A model generated the notes under the pieces. That model did no database searches. It saw nothing but the letters and a program-made list of their open reading frames with translations, and was not told the origin of the DNA. Positions 50,977-62,000 of a DNA stretch of 64,000 nucleotides are shown one piece after another (position 1 is the stretch's first letter; every line of letters starts with the position of its first letter). The DNA is from 14-2 sp963628035 (lineage in GTDB: Bacteria; Bacillota; Clostridia; Lachnospirales; Lachnospiraceae), in assembly GCA_963628035.1 (NCBI GenBank), contig CAVGED010000002.1, forward strand, positions 6,570 to 70,569, given 5' to 3'. The position numbers and the translations under genes are program-made.

Positions 50977-53700
50977 TCATTTTTTGAAGCTTGCATACAC
51001 ATCGTCCAGAATAAACTCCAGCTTTGTATCCGGCTTTGTTGTAAACAACCGAAAATAATTGATTCCGGTCAGATCAGGCGTGCCTGTCACAAATGCTTTC
51101 CGTATAGGAAGCCACAACTCATTCCAGCCGGATTTTAAGCTTTTTCTGGAAATCACCCACTCGTATTCATCCTGATCACTGCGTCCCGAACTGGACAATT
51201 CAAAGTTCATATCTGCTGTCAGATAATCCACATCATTGACATACAGCCATATATGAACCGTCCCATTTCTATAAGACGAGATATCTATCGGTGTTTTCAG
51301 CGTCCCGAAAATTCCGGCTGCCGGATTTTTAGCCGCATATGCATAGGAACCCTCCTTGCATTTAGCGGTAAGCTGAAGATTGAAAAAGCTTTTTAAATAA
51401 CATGTGCAGTTGCCTCTCAGGATATCTCCGGCATACAGCAGCTCACCACATGCACTCTTTTTCCCATTATCTTTACCGGCAGTGGCATACAGATCATCAA
51501 ATAGCGTCTCCAGCCCTTTCTTCTGCTGCAATGTAAAGATACGAAAATAATTAACACCTCTAAGATTCAGTGTACCTGTCACATTATCCACCTTTTTCAT
51601 TGGCAGATAGAGTTCATTCCACCCCTTTGCAAGCTTCGTGGGTGAAATAAACCATTCGTACTCATCCCTGTCACTCTCTCCGGAACTGGACAGTTCGAAA
51701 TGGACATCCTGGGTAAGAAGAGACGGATCGTTTACATAGAAGGACAAATGTATATATCCTTCTGCATAAGCCGAAATATCCACCGGTTCTGCAAGTGCGC
51801 CTCTTCCCAGGGATTCCTGGAAGCCAACCGTTCGAAATGCCCCGGTTCCTTCCACACATTTCTCCTGTGTCACCTCCATATTTTCATACAGCCTAAAAAT
51901 CGATACTGTATTTCCGCTGGCGATCATTTTGCCATATGGCGATGTTGTTTCCACTCCCTGCGTTTCTCCATCGCCTTTCTCCCCGCTGTCCCCATTCGTG
52001 GCATATACATTATCAAAAATCGTTACCAGATCCTTATTCCGTCCTACCGTAAAAAAGCGAAAATAGTTCAGTGCCTTCCGTTCCGGCACCCCGGTCACGT
52101 TATCTGCCCGTCCGATTGGCAGATAAATCTCGTTCCAGCCATTTTTCAAGCGTGAAGCTTCAATAAACCATTCATACTCGTCCTTGTCGCTCTCTCCAGA
52201 ACTGGATAGTTCAAAGTTAATACTGCTCTGTAGAAGAGAAACATCATTCACATACATGGATATATGCAGTTGACCGTCCGCATACCCGGATAAATCCACC
52301 GACTTACGGAAACGACCTCTCGCCAGGCATTCCTCTGTCCCTGTTGTCTTGAAAGCGCCCGTCCCTTCTACATACTCTCCAGCTTCCGTAGTGACACATG
52401 CAAACTCCAATATAGAAAACAGGTTTGCCGTATTACAGCTCATGATCATCTTCCCATAAGGCGAAGCCGTCTCTTCGTAAGAATCCCCTGTGCTCTGCAG
52501 TGTTGCATAGACATTATCGATGATCGTCACAGTTTTTTCACTCTGTCCCTGCGTATAATATCGAAAATGATTAATGGCTGCCGGATCAGGAGTTCCTGTC
52601 AGCGCTGCGCTTGTAAAGGGCAGATAGATTTCGTTCCATCCGTTCCTTAGGGAAGACACAGCAATTTCCCACTGATACTCATCCACATCTCTGATCCCGG
52701 AGCTGGACAATTCCAATACAATATTACTGGAAAGATTCGTTACCGCATTGACATACAGCGATAGATGGACAAACCCCTTCGTGTAAGCAGCAACATCCAC
52801 CGGGCTTGCAAATACAGCCTCTCCCAGACAATCTGAAAAGCCCACTGACTTGAAAGCCCCGGTTCCTTCCACATATTCACCCTTGACAGTGGTGACCTCC
52901 ATATTTCCCATAGCCGCAAACAGGTTCACTGTATTGCAACTCATGATCATCTTCCCATAAGGTGAAGCGGTTTCTGTATAAGCGTCCTTTTCTATTGCCT
53001 TCAGATCACTGTTATCCGGTTCAAATACAATTCCTTCGGTAGCACTGGCATAAACATTATCCAATGCCACATTTACCCCCATTGCCGGTTCCAGGCTGAA
53101 CATTCGGAAGAAATTGATCATTGCAAGATCCGGCATACCGGATAATGTTGCGCCCGGTATGGATAAATATATCTCATTCCATCCATTCGCCAACACGGAA
53201 ATCGGGATTTCCCATTGCATTTCATCTGCATCAAAGCTTCCTGAACTGGACAACTCAAGATTTATGCTGCCCATCAGCTTTGTCTTATCACCTACGTACA
53301 GAGAGATATGTATGCTTCCTTCGGCATACTCGGAAATGTCTATGGGTGCAGCAAGAACTCCGCTTATCAGATCCGTCTGGAACTTCATATTCGCATAGGC
53401 CCCGGTGCCTTGGACATACCGCCCTATTCTGTTGATCACTTTCAGATTAGAGGATGTTTTTAATACATCCTTACTATCACAATCCAGGATCATAACGCCA
53501 ACATCCGTCCCAGGCTCTCCCAGATTCTCCAGCTTTGATACATATACTGTCCGCTGCAGAAATTCCTTTTCGCCTTCTCCCGCCCCAGTGCCACTACGCC
53601 GCAAAAGGAACCATACCAATAAGCCGGCCAGTATTGCCAATATGACCGCAGCAAAGATAATAGCCATTTTACATTTTGTATTTCTTATCTTCTCTTTCAT
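50977..53700 (-). CDS. surface protein of five tandem beta-sandwich repeats
   Basis: 907 residues. A single anchor (about 11-33) is followed by five repeats of about 165-180 residues. Each has a YGKMIMSCNT-type opening, a GEYVEGTGAF segment, a YAEGFIHLSLYVND strand, ELSSSGxxDxDEYxW, GWNEIYLP and NYFRxFT...DNVYA. No catalytic motif is seen; the regular beta pattern suggests carbohydrate binding or a scaffold. It lies between the double beta-helix enzyme and the giant phosphoesterase lipoprotein. The module is probably related to those in its two giant neighbours, but I do not match it to a named family. Confidence 0.7.
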   Translation of the reverse strand: MKEKIRNTKCKMAIIFAAVILAILAGLLVWFLLRRSGTGAGEGEKEFLQRTVYVSKLENLGEPGTDVGVMILDCDSKDVLKTSSNLKVINRIGRYVQGTGAYANMKFQTDLISGVLAAPIDISEYAEGSIHISLYVGDKTKLMGSINLELSSSGSFDADEMQWEIPISVLANGWNEIYLSIPGATLSGMPDLAMINFFRMFSLEPAMGVNVALDNVYASATEGIVFEPDNSDLKAIEKDAYTETASPYGKMIMSCNTVNLFAAMGNMEVTTVKGEYVEGTGAFKSVGFSDCLGEAVFASPVDVAAYTKGFVHLSLYVNAVTNLSSNIVLELSSSGIRDVDEYQWEIAVSSLRNGWNEIYLPFTSAALTGTPDPAAINHFRYYTQGQSEKTVTIIDNVYATLQSTGDSYEETASPYGKMIMSCNTANLFSILEFACVTTEAGEYVEGTGAFKTTGTEECLARGRFRKSVDLSGYADGQLHISMYVNDVSLLQSSINFELSSSGESDKDEYEWFIEASRLKNGWNEIYLPIGRADNVTGVPERKALNYFRFFTVGRNKDLVTIFDNVYATNGDSGEKGDGETQGVETTSPYGKMIASGNTVSIFRLYENMEVTQEKCVEGTGAFRTVGFQESLGRGALAEPVDISAYAEGYIHLSFYVNDPSLLTQDVHFELSSSGESDRDEYEWFISPTKLAKGWNELYLPMKKVDNVTGTLNLRGVNYFRIFTLQQKKGLETLFDDLYATAGKDNGKKSACGELLYAGDILRGNCTCYLKSFFNLQLTAKCKEGSYAYAAKNPAAGIFGTLKTPIDISSYRNGTVHIWLYVNDVDYLTADMNFELSSSGRSDQDEYEWVISRKSLKSGWNELWLPIRKAFVTGTPDLTGINYFRLFTTKPDTKLEFILDDVYASFKK

Positions 53701-53703
53701 ATG

Positions 53704-55911
53704 CTATTTCTCCCTGTCTATAATCTCGATCTTTTCATTGATATCATTGATCGTGATCCGATTATACAATTCCAACGAGCCGTTTTCGTTATCATAGGAA
53801 TGTCCCTCATAACGCATGGAATTGATCACTGTCATATCTGCATTCCGGTTGACAAGCTGGGCTTCTTTTTTATTCATCCAGTCCGAACCTATATTGACAG
53901 CAAGCGTATTCCTTGAATTTTCATTTACAATAAGATTTTTCTGTCCATAGCTGAACACATCTAAAATCAACTGATTCACCGCGCCATCCAACACGATCAC
54001 ACGCGTATTCTCACACGTGACAGGTTCCGTCAGCTTCTCAGATTGTTCATCCAAACCTATCCAGTCCACAAGACCTGCCTGTACCGTCCGTGCGATCATA
54101 TTCGGATTTGTCAGGCATCCACGGATGATCCCATCCTTTCCTCCAAGTCGATAGACGGTATAATAGCAGCTAATGTAATTTTCCCTGAGATAATGCTCAT
54201 CGCAATCCCGAAAGTCGATTCCATATCCGGCAGCCGCAATAAAACTGTTCACTACATACACCCCGGTACCTTGTCCACGAATGACATAGGTACTGTTTAA
54301 ATCCACATCATTCGGCCCGTTCTCTGGGTACAGGAATCGTATGCCATTGACACCAGCATAATCTCCTGCAAGGGTAACCAGTGCTTCATCCGTGTCCGCG
54401 TCATAGCTGCTTTCATCTCCGTAATAGCACATAAACAATGTTCCTGTTACGTTTTTAATCCACTCCTTTCCGGCAACTGTTGCCGTTCCGCGCAGCTCTA
54501 CGCCTGCCGGAATACGGATCGGATGATCCAGCCGATAGGTTCCACCGGGAACATACACCACCCCACCGGTCGCTCCCATCTCGTCCAACGCTGCCTGCAG
54601 TTCTTCACTGACGTCAGTAGTAATACTTTTTGCCAGATTTGCGACAAGCAGTTTCTCCTTTGGCTTCACATAACTGGCCTTATAATCTATCTCATACTGT
54701 TTTAGATCCACATCATTTCTTTCTACCGAGCCCGGCTTCATTTCTGTAATTTCTCCGTTTACAGTAACATCTGCCATACGTATCAGACTGATCCAGCCAT
54801 GAGCAATCCCACCGTCTATACTGCTCCTTGCAATGACCATTCCCCAGCGCTCATCTCCATCTGTCGAAACGATGCCTTTCCCACAATCCACGATGTTTAT
54901 ATCGATCATGGAGCCGGAAAATTTATACCGATACCCCGCAACAAAGCTGATCCCCACCGAATATCCATCAATCGTAATATTGGCATAAGTAGGCCATTCA
55001 CAATCTCCAAGGATCATTCCGGTAGCATTTTTCTTTAAATATTCCTCCAGGTATCGGGCCACTGGCCGGTTCATACAATCCGCCGCTGCTTCCTTCCAAT
55101 ACTTCCCGCTGATTACAACATCGTCGAAGGTTCCTACCTCAGCCTCATTGTATTCCTCTACTCCGCAATACAGAAAGGTCCCTTTAAAATGATCCAGGTT
55201 CAGGCTGTCATGCGGTATCTCATAGGAACTGCTGACGCCCCGATACCCGTTAATAACCGTAATATTTTTCAAAGTTACCATCTTTGCGTCATCTTCCACA
55301 TAGAAGGTTGCTGGATAGGGTAGCACTTCATAGAGCGTCTGGAAGGGATAATATACCGTCATGCCAAGAATACCTGCAGAACCGGCTACCATAAATGCTC
55401 CACCGTCCTTTGCCTCACTGCTGTCCATCCATACGCTGACAATGGTTCCATATTCTGTCCCTTCATCCGGATCCTGCCAATCTCCCCGCAGAGTCACATG
55501 AGGCGGCACATATATCGTATCGGTTATGGCGTAATTCCCGGCCGGAAGGTATACCGTGCCTCCGCCTGCGTTATAGCAGTCATAAAGGGCATCCTGTATT
55601 CCATCCGTACTGTCATACTTGCCTGTATTGTCTACTGCGTACCCCATTTCCGTTGGAATGATGTCGGCGATCACCACATCATCCGTCTCATAGAGTGTAC
55701 TCACAATCTGAGGATTGCTCTCCCCTGTTGCACTGCCTTCCGGCAGATAGACTCCCCGTGGATCAGTAATATCCTTCCAGTCCACCATAACATCAATTAA
55801 TTTATCGTTTTTTCCCGATGAATTCTTCCGGCTGCTGCACGCATCGCAGCAGAATATCGCTGCAACCAAAAATGTCATCAAAACTATGATTGCTTTTCTT
55901 TTTTCCTTCAT
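53704..55911 (-). CDS. double beta-helix enzyme, pectate-lyase-3/GH55-like
   Basis: 735 residues from an ATG at 55911 (the preceding GTG is also possible). The hydrophobic N-terminus ends in a Cys-rich lipoprotein-like site (IFCCDACSS). Two pectate-lyase-3 segments occur: DSTDGIQDALYDCYNAGGGTVYLPAGNYAITDTI...LRGDW near 78-135 and DVSEELQAALDEMGATGGVVYVPGGTYRLDHPI...LRGTA near 440-490, each followed by right-handed-helix rungs. Two linked helices are the GH55 (exo-beta-1,3-glucanase) layout, but other lyases and epimerases share the fold. The gene follows the ABC permeases. Confidence 0.68.
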   Translation of the reverse strand: MKEKRKAIIVLMTFLVAAIFCCDACSSRKNSSGKNDKLIDVMVDWKDITDPRGVYLPEGSATGESNPQIVSTLYETDDVVIADIIPTEMGYAVDNTGKYDSTDGIQDALYDCYNAGGGTVYLPAGNYAITDTIYVPPHVTLRGDWQDPDEGTEYGTIVSVWMDSSEAKDGGAFMVAGSAGILGMTVYYPFQTLYEVLPYPATFYVEDDAKMVTLKNITVINGYRGVSSSYEIPHDSLNLDHFKGTFLYCGVEEYNEAEVGTFDDVVISGKYWKEAAADCMNRPVARYLEEYLKKNATGMILGDCEWPTYANITIDGYSVGISFVAGYRYKFSGSMIDINIVDCGKGIVSTDGDERWGMVIARSSIDGGIAHGWISLIRMADVTVNGEITEMKPGSVERNDVDLKQYEIDYKASYVKPKEKLLVANLAKSITTDVSEELQAALDEMGATGGVVYVPGGTYRLDHPIRIPAGVELRGTATVAGKEWIKNVTGTLFMCYYGDESSYDADTDEALVTLAGDYAGVNGIRFLYPENGPNDVDLNSTYVIRGQGTGVYVVNSFIAAAGYGIDFRDCDEHYLRENYISCYYTVYRLGGKDGIIRGCLTNPNMIARTVQAGLVDWIGLDEQSEKLTEPVTCENTRVIVLDGAVNQLILDVFSYGQKNLIVNENSRNTLAVNIGSDWMNKKEAQLVNRNADMTVINSMRYEGHSYDNENGSLELYNRITINDINEKIEIIDREK

Positions 55912-55921
55912 CACATCACCC

Positions 55922-56770
55922 CTACTCCTTCACGCTTCCCGCTAACGCTGACACAAAATATTTCTGGCAGAAACAGTACACAACAATTATCGGAATAGAT
56001 GTCATAACAACACCTGCAAATACCTTCTCGTACTCTACGGATACCTGCTTTGTAAAGTTCAGGATCAAGGCCATTGGTATGGTATATAGACGCTTGTCCC
56101 GCAAGGTAATCATCGCTCCGGTCGTGTTGTTCCAAACACCTGTAAAATTCAGAATCCCCACAGTAAGCAGCGCCGGTTTGATCAGTGGTGTAATAATCTT
56201 TATCATAATCTGATAGTCCTTGGCTCCGTCCATCAAAGCTGCCTCCTTTAAGGAGCGGGGTATTGTCCTTAAGAAACCGCTGGTGATAAAAATACCAAAG
56301 GCAATCCCGGTTGCGCCACACAGAATCTCTCCGATCAGATTGTTATATAGTCCCATTGCCCGCCGCATCATCAGGCTGGTAACACCACTGACACTCGGCA
56401 CAACCATAGAGCCGATAATGATCATATACAATACATTTCCAATCCTGGTCTCACGGATAGCATCCAAATGATAGGTCACAAACACGATGCTTGCCATCTG
56501 CAGTGCAACTGTAGATACTGCAATAATAATGCTGTTCTTTGCTGCATTGAGCAGATTTCCCTTCACCCAGGCCTCCACGAAATTGTCAAACCGAAGCTCC
56601 GAGGGTAATCCCAGCGGATCCAAAACACGCTCCGTCCCTGTCTTAAACGCCGTAATAAGAACAAATGTCAATGGCACCACCAGAACTAATGCATACAGAT
56701 ACACCACTATATTTCCTGCCGTTCCAAGTAAATTCCAATGCAGACGCGGCTTTTTCTTTAAATCTTTCAT
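55922..56770 (-). CDS. ABC sugar transporter permease (MalG/UgpE type)
   Basis: 282 residues, six spans. The EAA loop is present near 190-210 (LKEAALMDGAKDYQIMIKIITPLIKPAL), where the ATPase docks. It is the second permease of a carbohydrate-uptake type 1 importer, 15 bases after the first. No ATPase gene is in the operon, so a shared MsmK-type ATPase from elsewhere would power it, as is common in Gram-positives. Confidence 0.88.
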   Translation of the reverse strand: MKDLKKKPRLHWNLLGTAGNIVVYLYALVLVVPLTFVLITAFKTGTERVLDPLGLPSELRFDNFVEAWVKGNLLNAAKNSIIIAVSTVALQMASIVFVTYHLDAIRETRIGNVLYMIIIGSMVVPSVSGVTSLMMRRAMGLYNNLIGEILCGATGIAFGIFITSGFLRTIPRSLKEAALMDGAKDYQIMIKIITPLIKPALLTVGILNFTGVWNNTTGAMITLRDKRLYTIPMALILNFTKQVSVEYEKVFAGVVMTSIPIIVVYCFCQKYFVSALAGSVKE

Positions 56771-56784
56771 ATATCTCCCTCACT

Positions 56785-57726
56785 TTACCCCAGAATGGAA
56801 TTCTCCACTTTGCGCATCACCACAAACTGCAGGATAGCAAGACCGCCTAATACAAAGAAGAATACCACTGACATAGCACAAACCGGGCCATAATCGGTGG
56901 CCATAGTCAGATTCTTATATAGGATCGTTGCCCAGGTGTCATAGTCCATCATCTGTGCGCGATTGCCAAGAAGAACCTGATAATCACTGGCAGCTGCACC
57001 TGTTGTCATCGTCAACAAGGTATTCCGCAGAATTGTTGGCATCAACAGCGGTACCGTGATCTTCCAGAATCTTTGCCATCTTGTGGCGCCATCCATCTGT
57101 GCGGCTTCTCCAAGATCCTCCGAAATTGTGTTAAGGCCGGAGGTCAGAATCGTAATGGTATAGCCGATGTTCGCCCAAATATGCACCAGAACCACCACCA
57201 GTACAGCCATCCAGTTCTTTGTAAAGAAGCTGAACCCCGGATATTTTTCCGGTTGGAAAATGGCCAGAAAATTATTGATAATTCCAATATTCGGGTCATA
57301 CATATAGGACCAGGTCAAGCTTACCATGGATGTCGAGAACACCATTGGCAAGAAGAAAAACGCCCGAAAGAAGGAATTCCGCCTCGTGTTTTTCTGCAGG
57401 GCAAGAGACAATATCAATGCAAGTGTGGTCTGTATCACAAACAGATAGAAAACATACAGAACCGTATTCCATGCATTCTGCATTGTGTCCTCCAGGCTGC
57501 GTGTAAACATAAGCTTAAAATAATACAATCCTACATATGTTCTTTCTGATGTCACCGGATTCCATTTAAACAATGACATGGGGAAGATTTCCAGTCTCGG
57601 GTAAATAGCTATAATAAACCACCAGATAAGAATCGGCATAACATAGATCACATGCTTCCATTTTGTCTGGTAAGCCTTTCTCATCCTGCTTTTCTGCCCT
57701 CTCTTTTTTGCATAATCGCCCTTCAT
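56785..57726 (-). CDS. ABC sugar transporter permease (MalF/UgpA/LplB type)
   Basis: 313 residues, six spans, with FNPRLEIFPMSLFKW-like periplasmic start and the EAA loop DLGEAAQMDGATRWQRFWKITVPLLMP near 205-232. The first residues are strongly basic (KGDYAKKRGQKSRMRK). It forms the channel with the following permease and takes substrate from the binding protein encoded just upstream. Confidence 0.88.
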   Translation of the reverse strand: MKGDYAKKRGQKSRMRKAYQTKWKHVIYVMPILIWWFIIAIYPRLEIFPMSLFKWNPVTSERTYVGLYYFKLMFTRSLEDTMQNAWNTVLYVFYLFVIQTTLALILSLALQKNTRRNSFFRAFFFLPMVFSTSMVSLTWSYMYDPNIGIINNFLAIFQPEKYPGFSFFTKNWMAVLVVVLVHIWANIGYTITILTSGLNTISEDLGEAAQMDGATRWQRFWKITVPLLMPTILRNTLLTMTTGAAASDYQVLLGNRAQMMDYDTWATILYKNLTMATDYGPVCAMSVVFFFVLGGLAILQFVVMRKVENSILG

Positions 57727-57743
57727 CCTTATTTCCCTGCTCC

Positions 57744-59021
57744 CTATTTCTTCTTATTCGCAATATCTGCGGATTTCAGCTGCGCATTGACAATATCAAT
57801 GTGGCTCTGATAGCTGTCCTTGTTCCAAAATATTCCCTCCAGCATATCTTCCCACTCAGCGCTCCACCACTCAGCATTTTCATAATAATTGGACTTGATC
57901 AATGCATAGTTGCTGGAGGAGGAACGAATCATTTTCGCTTCTTCAAACTGCGGCTCCACGCCACGAATGGCCGAAAACATTTTTGCATTTGTGCAATAGT
58001 ATTCCGAAATTTCTGACTGTGCAACAAAGTTTACCCAAAGCTTCGCTTCCGCAATGTGATCCCCATTTGCATAAATACATGTACACTGTCCGGGTTCTGC
58101 ATAACATACCCCATTTCCCGCATAGGTGGGCGTTGGGAAAAAGCCTGCATTGACATCCGGAAAATAGATATCCTTTTCACCGAAGAAGTATGTCCCGCCC
58201 CACAGGATAGCTGCTTTTTTTGTTGCAAACAGCGAGAGCGCCGGTTCATAGTCCACTGACTGGCTTGCCGTATAGAAAATATCATTATCCGCATACAACT
58301 GCACCGTTGCCAGCGCGTCCTTAAGACCATCAACAGTGGTAATATCCGTGACTGTTCCCTGATCCATGCCGAGCATAAGCTTATCGTAAGCCTCTGTGCC
58401 AAGAGAGCTGATGATGCACCCCTTCGCAAAAGTGGTTCCCCAACGACTTCCCGGATAAGCTATACCGCCATAGCCTGCTTCCTTCAACCTGGCGACTATC
58501 TGCACTAACTCCTCCGGCGTAGTCGGTATCTCCAGGCCAAGCTCATCAAATACATCCATGTTATACAAGCAGCCAAAATAATTATAATCAAACATGTAGG
58601 CGTAGTTCTTTCCATCCCATGAATTAATAGCCTTGGCATTCTCATCATAATTGTTCATATATTCCATGTCTGACTGATCCAGAATAAAACCATACTGTCC
58701 ATACATCTGCATCGTACCGTTATGATGGATATCAAACACATCCGCCACAACGCCGGTCGTTATATCTGTCTGGATATTCGCGTTATAGGAATTCTCATCG
58801 GCATTGAACTCCAGTTGTACATCAATATAATCATACTTTTCCTCAAAACGCCTTTTTATCTCCTCATAATATTCCTTATCAAATTCCCGCCAGGTTGCCA
58901 CCCGCAATGTGACCTTCTTCCCATCCTTGCCCGTATTTCCGTCTTTCCCGGCACCGCATCCGATCAGGCTGCTCATTAAAAATATCGCTATCAAAACACA
59001 AATTATTCTTCTCTTTTTCAT
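57744..59021 (-). CDS. extracellular sugar-binding lipoprotein
   Basis: 425 residues with a clear lipobox (SSLIGCG, Cys near 22). The mature part has the family-1 pattern VTLRVATWREFDKEYYEEIKRRFEEKY near 38-64 and the DVFDIHHNGTMQMYGQYGFILDQSD region, and it ends in a helical C-lobe. It binds an oligosaccharide at the cell surface and delivers it to the two permeases. It lies two bases after the giant esterase gene, so expression is linked. Confidence 0.88.
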   Translation of the reverse strand: MKKRRIICVLIAIFLMSSLIGCGAGKDGNTGKDGKKVTLRVATWREFDKEYYEEIKRRFEEKYDYIDVQLEFNADENSYNANIQTDITTGVVADVFDIHHNGTMQMYGQYGFILDQSDMEYMNNYDENAKAINSWDGKNYAYMFDYNYFGCLYNMDVFDELGLEIPTTPEELVQIVARLKEAGYGGIAYPGSRWGTTFAKGCIISSLGTEAYDKLMLGMDQGTVTDITTVDGLKDALATVQLYADNDIFYTASQSVDYEPALSLFATKKAAILWGGTYFFGEKDIYFPDVNAGFFPTPTYAGNGVCYAEPGQCTCIYANGDHIAEAKLWVNFVAQSEISEYYCTNAKMFSAIRGVEPQFEEAKMIRSSSSNYALIKSNYYENAEWWSAEWEDMLEGIFWNKDSYQSHIDIVNAQLKSADIANKKK

Positions 59022-59023
59022 CT

Positions 59024-62000
59024 TTATCTTGGTCTCCTTTCACCATACTTTTTCTTTAAAACAGACAAACACACAAGCAGAGACATTGTTGCCGTCAGCA
59101 TAATTGCAATCCAGAATATCGGTTCCGCCGCATCTCCGGTGGGCGGTTTCTTCCCGATTTCAGCATTGCCGGTGCTGTCATTACCTTCTGCCTTCTCCCC
59201 TGGAACAGCAGGGATTACTGTTCCCATGGCAATAATCTTGCCACAGGCTGTACAGTAGTAATCTCCGGTATACCCCTCCTTTCCTACTGCCGCATCATTT
59301 CGGTTCACCAGGATAGTTGTTCCGTTGTGCGTACATTCATCGGTTTCGAATTTTCCTTCATCTATTCTCACTGCTTCTGTCATTCCAAAATAGAATGCAT
59401 CCATGTTAATAGTTCCGGCTTCCTTTGTTCCAATCCGGAAAGCCACGCCGGAAAGCTCTGCCAGTATTGCCTCGTGGTTCTCCGCCAAAATTCCATTTTG
59501 TTTCAGACAATCCAAATCAAATGTTACGATGCTGGTGCTCTTCCCGCCAGGAAGAATCTTACTGTCCCCTCCCTCTGTCAAAGGAACAAGGTATGTCTTT
59601 TCTCCGCTTGTCAGCTCCATGGTCAAGGTCACATCCGTCTCATTCGGATTATATACGCTGACTGTAAGCGTGTGAAATCTACTCCAGTCCTGACGTATAC
59701 TCTCATACGAGAGGATAGGAGAAACTGTACAGCTTCCCGTATAACTCACCTTCAAGGAAGCTCTTCCTTCCATCTTTACCTTCTCGTCATATGTATAGGA
59801 GCCACCTTCCACCTGAAAAGAGGGTCGAAATCCAACACACCGGTTGTCATTCTCTGTATTTGCGGAGTCATACACCCACACATCATGATCCGCATACATC
59901 CAGTCCTGTGCGGTAAAATAGAATCCTGCAGGATCCGGCGTTTGTGCGGTATCCCCCGTCTTCGCCGTGCGGAACGGAGAAGCCGGAATCCCGGATGAAT
60001 TGCACAGATTGGCTCCCTGGTTCATATTGTTCCATGCATATGTGACATGTTTCGGATCAGAAACCCGGTCATTCCACACCATCACCGTATTCTTATCCAC
60101 AATTTTAGCTTTCGCGTTGACATATACTCCATCTGCCCCTGCAACAGCGAATCCATGAACATCCGCAGTTCCATCTGTGGTCTTCAGACCATTTCCCACA
60201 CAGTCCAGCGTAACATAGACCGCGTGCTCCCGGATCTCCATCGCTTCATATACGGGTGCCGTATACACTTCGCCGCCGCCATAAACCATGTTTTTTGCCG
60301 CCTGAAAAAAGCGTTCTCCCACCTGCGTCTTTTCTCTTGGATGTATGGGATCAGAAGAGACCCCATCCCTCACATGCGCAAGCGGCAGATCATATATCGT
60401 AAGCATGGCGGTAGCACGATCCCTATTCATAGACCAGGCCCGCTCCATGGACTCCGCAAGATACGGATAATATTCATTATTTGGCACTGTCGCGCTCTGA
60501 TATGGTGCCCGCTGCGTGAAGATAAAAGGCATATCTCCAGCTTCAAAGTGAAACACCCGGCTCCAGCTCTCCTTTAAAAGGTTCAGCTCTATATCATAGA
60601 TTTCTGCGCGATCTTCATTGCTCTCACCCTGATACCAGATGACACCGGCGATATTCATTCCTTCCAGCGGACCGATCTTCTGGTTATACAACGTAGACAT
60701 CTCTCCTCCGGTAACCGCAGGCCATTCCTGATCCGACCGATATAGTCCATACTGCTTCAGTGCATCCTTTACCCTTGAATCTTCTTCAATCGCTTCTTTT
60801 GATATCCAGGCTTCGATGATCGTTCCACCCACTGCAGTGTTGATGATACCAATCGGTACATTCAACTCCTTTCGCAGCTTTTTCGCAAAGGTATAAGCAA
60901 CGGAGGATACTTTTCCCACTTGCGCCCCGTTATCTCCGTACCCCCAATAGGCGCCGGGCACATCCTTTGCCGGCTCATACGGTTGATCCCCTCCCCTTCC
61001 ATAGGGCCAGGTAGGTTCCAGAAACATCCGCAGATAATTATCATCCGCACCGGTTATCATAGCCTCCGCATCCATATCCGTGGATACTGTCAGTTCCATA
61101 TTAGACTGCCCGCCGGCAATCCAAAGTTCACCAATGAGCACATCGTCAATAACCATCTGTGTTTCTTCCAGCGTTACAACGATCCGATAGACATCATAGC
61201 TGCCTTTTCTGGCAGAAAAGGCCAATTTCCATTCTCCCTGCGAATCTGCTTCAGTCGTTTTCTCCTCCAGCAGCCGCCCAGTAGACTTACTGTACAGTCC
61301 GGCAGTTACTACATCCCCTGCTGCCCCGTATCCCCATACGTTCATTTCCTTGTTCTGCTGGAATAACATTCCATCGCTAAACAGTGTCGAGAGTCTAAGC
61401 CTCTCATTGGAGATATCCACCAGACGGACATTTGATATGGAAACCGATACCGTATCTGTGAACCCCGCCCTAAATTCATTCATATAGATACGCATATAAT
61501 TAATGCCTTTTTGATCGAAGCTGCCACCCCACGCGCTCATGGAAGAGAGCGGCACTGCATATTCATGGCTGCCGCTGCGCCAGTTAAGGGAAGAAACCGA
61601 AATATCAAGTTCCTCCCGGTCACAGGCTCCCCCACTGGTCAACTCCAGTTGTCCGGTAAACAGTGCAAATGCAGACACATCTCCCGGATTGGTCTTATTC
61701 TCTACTTCAACGTCCATCAAAAGCACCAGATTTCTCAGATCATGATAGGCTGTGCTGACAGCGTCAAACTTCATCTCTCCAAGCGCTGTCGGCGTTTCTG
61801 TTCCCTTTCCTGCAATCGTTGTCTGCCATGTAAAAGGAATCTCGGCTGCCAGATAGCACGGCCTGCCACGGAATACTGCCTTCGATCCGGCCTCATTTCC
61901 AAGCAAAGGTTGTTTTGTGTCTGAAACATCTTCATTCAATGTCCAGCTCTCCCTGACGGAGTCTTCATCATATAGGGCGATTCGCTTCAATTCCTCTTCA

